Shown here in pieces: positions 58,925 through 64,000 of a DNA stretch of 64,000 nucleotides. Location: positions 40,297,108 through 40,361,107 of the forward strand of contig OY754467.1 in the NCBI GenBank assembly GCA_963575645.1. Reading direction: 5' to 3'. Position 1 is the first letter of the stretch. The number at the start of each line of letters is the position of its first letter. The notes under the pieces are model-generated. The model was not told the origin of the DNA and ran no database searches. It saw only the letters and a program-made list of their open reading frames with translations. Source of the stretch: Xanthostigma xanthostigma. Taxonomy: Eukaryota; Arthropoda; Insecta; Raphidioptera; Raphidiidae. Position numbers and translations under genes: made by a program.

Positions 58925-59420
58925 GGTGTGTTTTGATTATTTTGGCAGGCGAATGGAACGCACCGCTATCGGATGTCCTCACTGTTCATGTCGGCGGTAT
59001 CATTTATTATCCGTGGCAGCTGACTTTGTCACGCCATTTGTCTATTTCTCTATATAAAATAAAAAAAATACTAGCACGATCTTCACATACTAACAACATA
59101 CACGGCCAGACAGCATTCTATTTCAGCTCGTTGCTCTGTTCATGTTATATAGCAGACCTTTTATTACGTAATTAATGCAGTGTCAGTACGTGTTTTGTTT
59201 AATTATTCCATTCAGAATCCCATTCCTTTTCTCTGTCTCTCTTCAAAGCCGTTAAAATAACATTTTTTGAAAATTCCAAATACGTCCGATAATTCGTGGA
59301 AGCTTTAGAGCAGCGATTTTCAAACTGTGGTACGCATACCAACAGTGGTACGAAAGCAAACAGACAAACGTTAATGTAGTTACTATAGTTACGCACAAAT
59401 ATAATAGATATTTGGCATAA
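58925..59420. other. No confirmed gene; possible lone hAT end at 59312
   Basis: 'cagcgattttcaaactgtgg' then 'tacgcatacc' resembles hAT/Charlie-type termini but no matching right end is found. The 80-codon frame at 58933-59175 is unrecognised. Confidence 0.4.
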
Positions 59421-59510
59421 ACTTTTATTATATACCGAGCATATAGGAATAAAATCGCAATCGAACCATTAGGGTGCAAACATATACTTCCGTCTTTTTT
59501 TAAGTCGTAA
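59421..59510 (-). repeat. Dispersed repeat family E, copy 3
   Basis: 'gagcatataggaataaaatc' and 'gcaatcgaaccattagggtg' are the reverse of the 17385 copy. Confidence 0.75.
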
Positions 59511-59550
59511 GAACTCGTTAGTTCTAATTGGTTAACACCACAAATAAAGA

Positions 59551-59772
59551 CAGCACCGGATTTACCTTAATGCCGCCCCATTACCGAAATTTTACAAAAA
59601 ATGAATAGAATTTTTTTTTACTTATTATAATTTGAAGATGTTTCCAATACGATTATACTATTCAAAGCATTTTGGATAACGTGGAGAAAATGTTTTTTCT
59701 CACCCTTCGAATTTTGCTGCCCCTGAAAATTTGCCGCCCTGGGCACTAGCCTCTAGTGTAAATCCAGCGCTG
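59551..59772. mobile_element. hAT non-autonomous element (222 bp)
   Basis: The ends CAGCACCGGATTTAC and 'gtaaatccagcgctg' are inverted. Flanking octamers aataaaga and aataaaca match at seven of eight. The interior 'atgccgcccca' and 'ttgccgccctgggcactag' relate it to 21596-21892. Confidence 0.88.
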
Positions 59773-59865
59773 AATAAACACATAGGACTTTTGATAAAGA
59801 GAGTCGATATACTCAATGCTAATATAAGTATACCATATATTATACCTATTAGGTATTGTCGGAAT

Positions 59866-59943
59866 AACCAAGAAATTACTTCGAAGAAAGAGACGCAGGT
59901 ATATTTTCAATACGCTTTGTTGCCCTCACTCACCGCACATTGA
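59866..59943 (-). repeat. Dispersed repeat family I, copy 2
   Basis: 'tcgaagaaagagacgcaggt' and 'ttgccctcactcaccgcac' are the reverse of 17133-17212. Confidence 0.7.
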
Positions 59944-59949
59944 GTCAAT

Positions 59950-60775
59950 GAACAATATTTCATATTATATATATGATATTTGGTAAGATTTGTGTTGGAG
60001 AATTTTTTAAAAGCTTTAATAGTGTGCTACACAAATATTACGAACAAAGGTAAAGAATATAATGCCAAGTTTGGGGTTAATTGTTGAAATATAGACACTA
60101 TAGAAATACCTTGTGCAACAAAACAACTTGAAATGATACTTTGTTTAGATATGTTAATGTTTCAGAACTAATTTAATCAAATACATAAATCAAATTTATA
60201 AATTTGTTTCTTAAATTATGACAAGCAAGAACCTTGTTCGAGTCATTCAATTAAAAATCATTAATGATTTTTTTCACATATCAATATTAATTTCCTTGAA
60301 CTATGTATCCTAAATTCTTAATGATTGTTGCAATATTTTGCAGTGATATGATAAATTACCTTCGTTTTTGCAATTGGTTTTATAGCGCGCTACTGATTAG
60401 TAGCGAAGAATACGTTTTTTTTTTGTACAGTCCCCTTTACCAACAAACGTCAAATGTTTTAAAGTGTTATTTTTTACACTAATGTGTTGTTACTTAATAC
60501 TTTCTTGTAGGTGTCTATAAGAAACGTTTTATTAGACATAATAACATTTAGTTAATAAGAAGCCTGCCTACTGAATATTATCATTTTTTACCTCCATTAA
60601 TCTTTTACCAATTATATACACGAATTCATTTTATTAAAGTTGAAATACGAATAAAAGTAAAATTAATATTTTGTAAAATTGATTTTTTTTACGTTGCCAA
60701 ATATCTATATACAAATAAATAAAATTGAAGTGTCTGTTTGTAATGTCAAAATAGTAGCTTTTTACTAAATGCAAT
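59950..60775. other. No feature recognised
   Basis: AT-rich sequence. Confidence 0.5.
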
Positions 60776-60781
60776 ATGAAA

Positions 60782-61534
60782 GTATATGTTACGGTCTATA
60801 CCCGAATTCGGTCAATGACCGAAATAAATGCGCAAAACTAGTTTTGACCAACGAATATTGCCCAAACCAGAAATCTACAATTTAAACCGGTATTGAGTAA
60901 AACTAGTTTTGCGCATTTTCAATTGGACAAAACTAGTTCTGTCCATTTCTGAACGGACAATATACTAGTATGACATCGGAATCTTCTTTGCGTTTTTTAA
61001 TTACTTTTCCACATCCACGATACTTATTATATGAAAGTAATTTATTCTTCTGTATTATTTAGCAGACAGATGTTTTATTTCAGCTTTCATCAAATTTGCT
61101 TTCTTAACCTCACTTAGTGTAGTAAGGTAATTATGTTTCGTCATAAAATTATGTTTCAGAAGCCTCCAATAACCGAACTAGTTGAGACTCGAATTCACCT
61201 TGCATTTTTACTTAATTATTACACTGAATATCCCACCATTATATTAATTATAATATTCAGGAGAACAATTCAATAGGCAAACAAGAACATAACTCTACTT
61301 TTATTCGGGTTTGGACGTTGATTGAATGAAACAAGCAGAACTAGTAATGTCCGTTCAGAAATAGACAGAACTAGTTTTCTCCAAAATGCGCAAAACTAGT
61401 ATTGCTCATTTTATAACACTCAATACCCGTTTAAATGTAAGATTTCGGGTTTGGGCAATATTCGTTGGTCAAAACTAGTTTTGCGCATTTAATTCAGTCA
61501 TTGACCGAATTCGGGTATAGCCCGTAACATATAC
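60782..61534. mobile_element. Foldback element with eight ACTAGT-centred motifs
   Basis: The outer ends 'gtatatgttacggtctatac' and 'tatagcccgtaacatatac' are inverted, as are arms of about 190 bases. Each arm holds four ACTAGT hexamers, mostly inside 'caaaactagttttg': 60837, 60902, 60932, 60964 on the left and 61340, 61370, 61395, 61474 on the right. The spacer (about 60975-61335) is AT-rich and non-coding. Confidence 0.88.
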
Positions 61535-61574
61535 GGTAGATACTTATAACAAAAAAACAATTTTAAAAGTTTTT

Positions 61575-61800
61575 GTCTGTCTGTCTGTTCTGGCTAATTT
61601 CTGAAGCGACTGAACCGATTTTGACAGGACTTTTACTGCGGCAGATAGCTGATGTTATAAGGAGTAATTTAGGCTACTTTTATTTTATACTAGCAAAACT
61701 CAACTCTAGTGGGCAAAGGGTTGGTAGACCACATACCATTGGCAGTGTGTGCTCCATGAGAGAAGGACCTAATGGGTTAACATACAGTGAGTAGAAACAT
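61575..61800 (+). repeat. Dispersed repeat starting 'tctgtctgtctgttctgg'
   Basis: 'ctgaagcgactgaaccgatt' and 'ttgacaggacttttactg' resemble non-autonomous repeats common in insects. A 73-codon frame crosses it but has no domain. Confidence 0.5.
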
Positions 61801-61804
61801 GCAT

Positions 61805-62150
61805 TATGACGTAGAGAAATTGTAAACATTGCATCTTTTTATGTTGTCAAGTAAGTTACATTTTTTAAAAGATGTTTGTTATTCTTGTATATTCTCACAG
61901 GTGTTTACATTTTACAAGGGTTTTTTTTACATGAAATTAATGATATTCAGTCTCAAAAAGCTATTCGAATTTACCTTTCACTGCAAATCCAAAATGTTGT
62001 CATCATAAATATAATTTTATTTTATAAAAGAAGTTACACATACTGTAATAATATTATTAATTATATTATTTTTTGCAATCTTCGACAAACCTTGTTATTT
62101 CGTTAACTTAGTAAAGAAAACAAAATTACAGTCGTGTTCGACTTAATCAT
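61805..62150. other. No feature recognised
   Basis: AT-rich sequence. Confidence 0.5.
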
Positions 62151-62152
62151 AT

Positions 62153-62232
62153 ATTTTTATTCTATACTGAGCATATAGGAATAAAATCGCAATCGCACTA
62201 TTAGGGTGCCAACATATACTTACTTCTTTCTT
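62153..62232 (-). repeat. Dispersed repeat family E, copy 4
   Basis: 'tgagcatataggaataaaat' and 'cgcactattagggtgcc' match the other copies in reverse. Confidence 0.7.
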
Positions 62233-62239
62233 TTTTTCT

Positions 62240-62550
62240 TTTATATGGACTTAATAGTATCCACATCAGCTGTAGATAGAAACATTTTTTACAACCTTCC
62301 TTTTACTGTCAACATTTTATATACGACTTTCGTCGTTTGAGCAAAGATTTACATATTATGTGTGAATTTCAAGTCGATATACCTCATTTCATTTAGAAGT
62401 TAGAAGCCTTGGACACATGGACGAACAACAATAGGATTCTATTTCGACCCTTTGGGTAAACAATAATTTTACCCATTTTTGGAAAATCTGGGTTATTAAT
62501 GGCCTTAGATTGTGAAAATATAATTACATTATTGTAAAAGGCAATTTTGT
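62240..62550. other. No feature recognised
   Basis: AT-rich sequence; the minus frame near 62393-62593 overlaps repeat family F. Confidence 0.45.
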
Positions 62551-62554
62551 TTTC

Positions 62555-62730
62555 TTCATACCTCGATCGAAAGTGCATATCTACTGTCCGCATGAATTGT
62601 ATAAAGCAGAAAGTTTAACATTTACTCCTTAGTGGGATTACACGTACCGATGCAAAAAGTTCGCTCAAGCATCATGGCGCGCAGGGCAAGTTATAACACT
62701 TTCGGCCCTTGTGGTGTAATATTTTCATTT
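62555..62730. repeat. Repeat family F, copy 2
   Basis: 'catacctcgatcgaaagtgc' and 'gtgggattacacg' are shared with the interior of 54448-54990. It ends in 'cactttcggcccttgtggtg'. Confidence 0.6.
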
Positions 62731-62734
62731 ATTT

Positions 62735-63110
62735 TTTTTAATAAAGGGCACCAACTGCCAGTGCTATAGCACCTATCAATTCATCAATTTATGTCAGGTT
62801 AAAAAATAATTGGTTAACAATAATCAACCGTTAAACTATAACCATAACCGACAGTTAAATACATAAGAGTTTATTGCTCTTTCGGTTGTTGTTTGAACAT
62901 CCATATTCCATAATGCTTTTAGCAAGTAATATTACAAGTTGCTTTACACTTTTTTTTGTTCACGTATTTTTTTTTATGTTTAATGGCAAAAAGTTTTGTT
63001 TATTGAACGAATTCATACATCTTTTTCATTTAAATTTATTTTACAATAAATAAAGTTTTTTACAATATGTACCTATAATACCTATACAAGATTTTAATGT
63101 GAATATGTAT
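62735..63110. other. No feature recognised
   Basis: AT-rich sequence. Confidence 0.5.
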
Positions 63111-63113
63111 AAT

Positions 63114-63208
63114 AATCTTCCACTATCGCGGCGGATGAGTTATGAGAGGAATTAATTATTATTATTATTGTAGAGTAATTCGTATCTCATCCGTTGCGAT
63201 AGTGGAAG
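63114..63208. repeat. Inverted repeat with SINE-like flank
   Basis: 'atcttccactatcgcggcgg' is mirrored by 'ccgttgcgatagtggaagat' around (TTA)n. The right flank continues 'cctggattgaattccgacag', a degraded B-box region like 44185. Confidence 0.7.
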
Positions 63209-63214
63209 ATCCTG

Positions 63215-64000
63215 GATTGAATTCCGACAGTGGCATTGTTTGAATAAAATATATCGCACTGTAACGTCAACAATGGGTAGGTACTTCAATATACCTATTT
63301 ACAACCTTACGTTCTGATTCTGTAACGCAACTATTAATATTTTGGTTAATATTGATTTAGGGAAAGTTTTGAAACAATACATTTGGAGACATGATAATAA
63401 TTAATGGTGGTATATAAAATCAAAGTTACCGTTGGATATTTTTTGTACGAACTTTAAAACTAACGATAAATTTTAACCCTTTTACGGTGTTAATTATTTC
63501 TGACAATAAACATTCGAGTGTAACAAAATAAACAATTGACTAGACAAAGGTGTCTATTAACACGGTGGTTATTGTTTCATAACAACAGAAGATTGAGGTT
63601 CATCTTAGCACCTATAATTCGACGTGGGAATCTGTGAAAGGAATCATCCCTTTTGGGAGTCTATATATTTCTCGCACATTTATGTCAATTGAGTGCGCTG
63701 TTAACAACTTGTAAAAACACAAAAAACACTGTAAGTCCATCATTGGTCAAAATCAAATTTTTAAAATTACTTTTAAAATCCAAAAGCATTAATTAATATT
63801 ACAGTAAGTCTTTAAGCTGGTATGTGGCTTACAAAAATGTTTACTCAATAATAGATACATATTACTTATATCAATGGCGCGTTTGTTTCCAGAAAACGTA
63901 GTGTATAGATCATTATTATTTAGATCCAACATAATAATAATAGTAATATATATTTATTCCATCAAGAACCTGTTACAGTTATTGGAAACGTCAGAATACA
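63215..64000. other. No feature recognised
   Basis: AT-rich sequence to the window edge, without supported features. Confidence 0.5.

Overview
The window is AT-rich eukaryotic DNA made almost entirely of transposable elements and their remains. I could not identify any intact host protein-coding gene, rRNA or functional tRNA gene. The repeat content suggests an insect, most likely a moth or butterfly: Helitrons starting TCTATACTAATAT and ending CTAG, short hAT elements, and repeats ending in 'accgacttcaa' plus a purine run. The order-level assignment is inference from repeat style, not from a gene.

Layout. 0-4 kb: Helitron, inverted-repeat and hAT fragments (one hAT with a perfect 8-bp duplication). 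4.04-9.79 kb: a structurally complete but coding-dead DIRS-type tyrosine-recombinase retrotransposon. It has inverted terminal repeats, a small gag-like start, reverse transcriptase/RNase H, a methyltransferase-like region, a tyrosine recombinase, and an internal complementary region that joins the complements of both tips. A 126-bp higher-order tandem array occupies its gag region. 10-21 kb: foldback elements, alternating-orientation repeat modules and degraded repeats. 21.6-23.7 kb: two hAT elements with duplications, a tRNA-derived SINE and a GC-rich exon-like patch. 26.0-29.15 kb: a very young, internally deleted LTR retrotransposon on the minus strand, with LTRs that look identical, a 4-bp duplication, primer-binding site, polypurine tract and a 251-codon gag-integrase remnant. 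30.1-32.4 kb: a dispersed repeat whose internal (TA)n tract was hit by a probable 1.46-kb solo LTR. 34-36 kb: a 1.26-kb hAT-like element and a second SINE copy. 38-45.4 kb and 55.1-55.7 kb: four non-autonomous Helitrons, each carrying a tRNA-Lys-derived Pol III unit. 49-52 kb: Helitrons with a nested hAT MITE, then an 891-bp hAT nested in another repeat with a perfect 8-bp duplication. 52.8-53.2 kb: a 22-bp minisatellite with 154-bp higher-order structure. 54-61.5 kb: large and nested foldback elements, one carrying eight ACTAGT-centred palindromes.

The coding pieces belong to mobile elements. The DIRS proteins would have served one element, and the minus-strand 251-codon frame belongs to the LTR element. 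The most unusual items are the satellite-bearing DIRS element, the tRNA-Lys-carrying Helitrons, and the nested or motif-rich foldbacks. Exact repeat boundaries were read by eye and may be off by a few bases where no target duplication is given.
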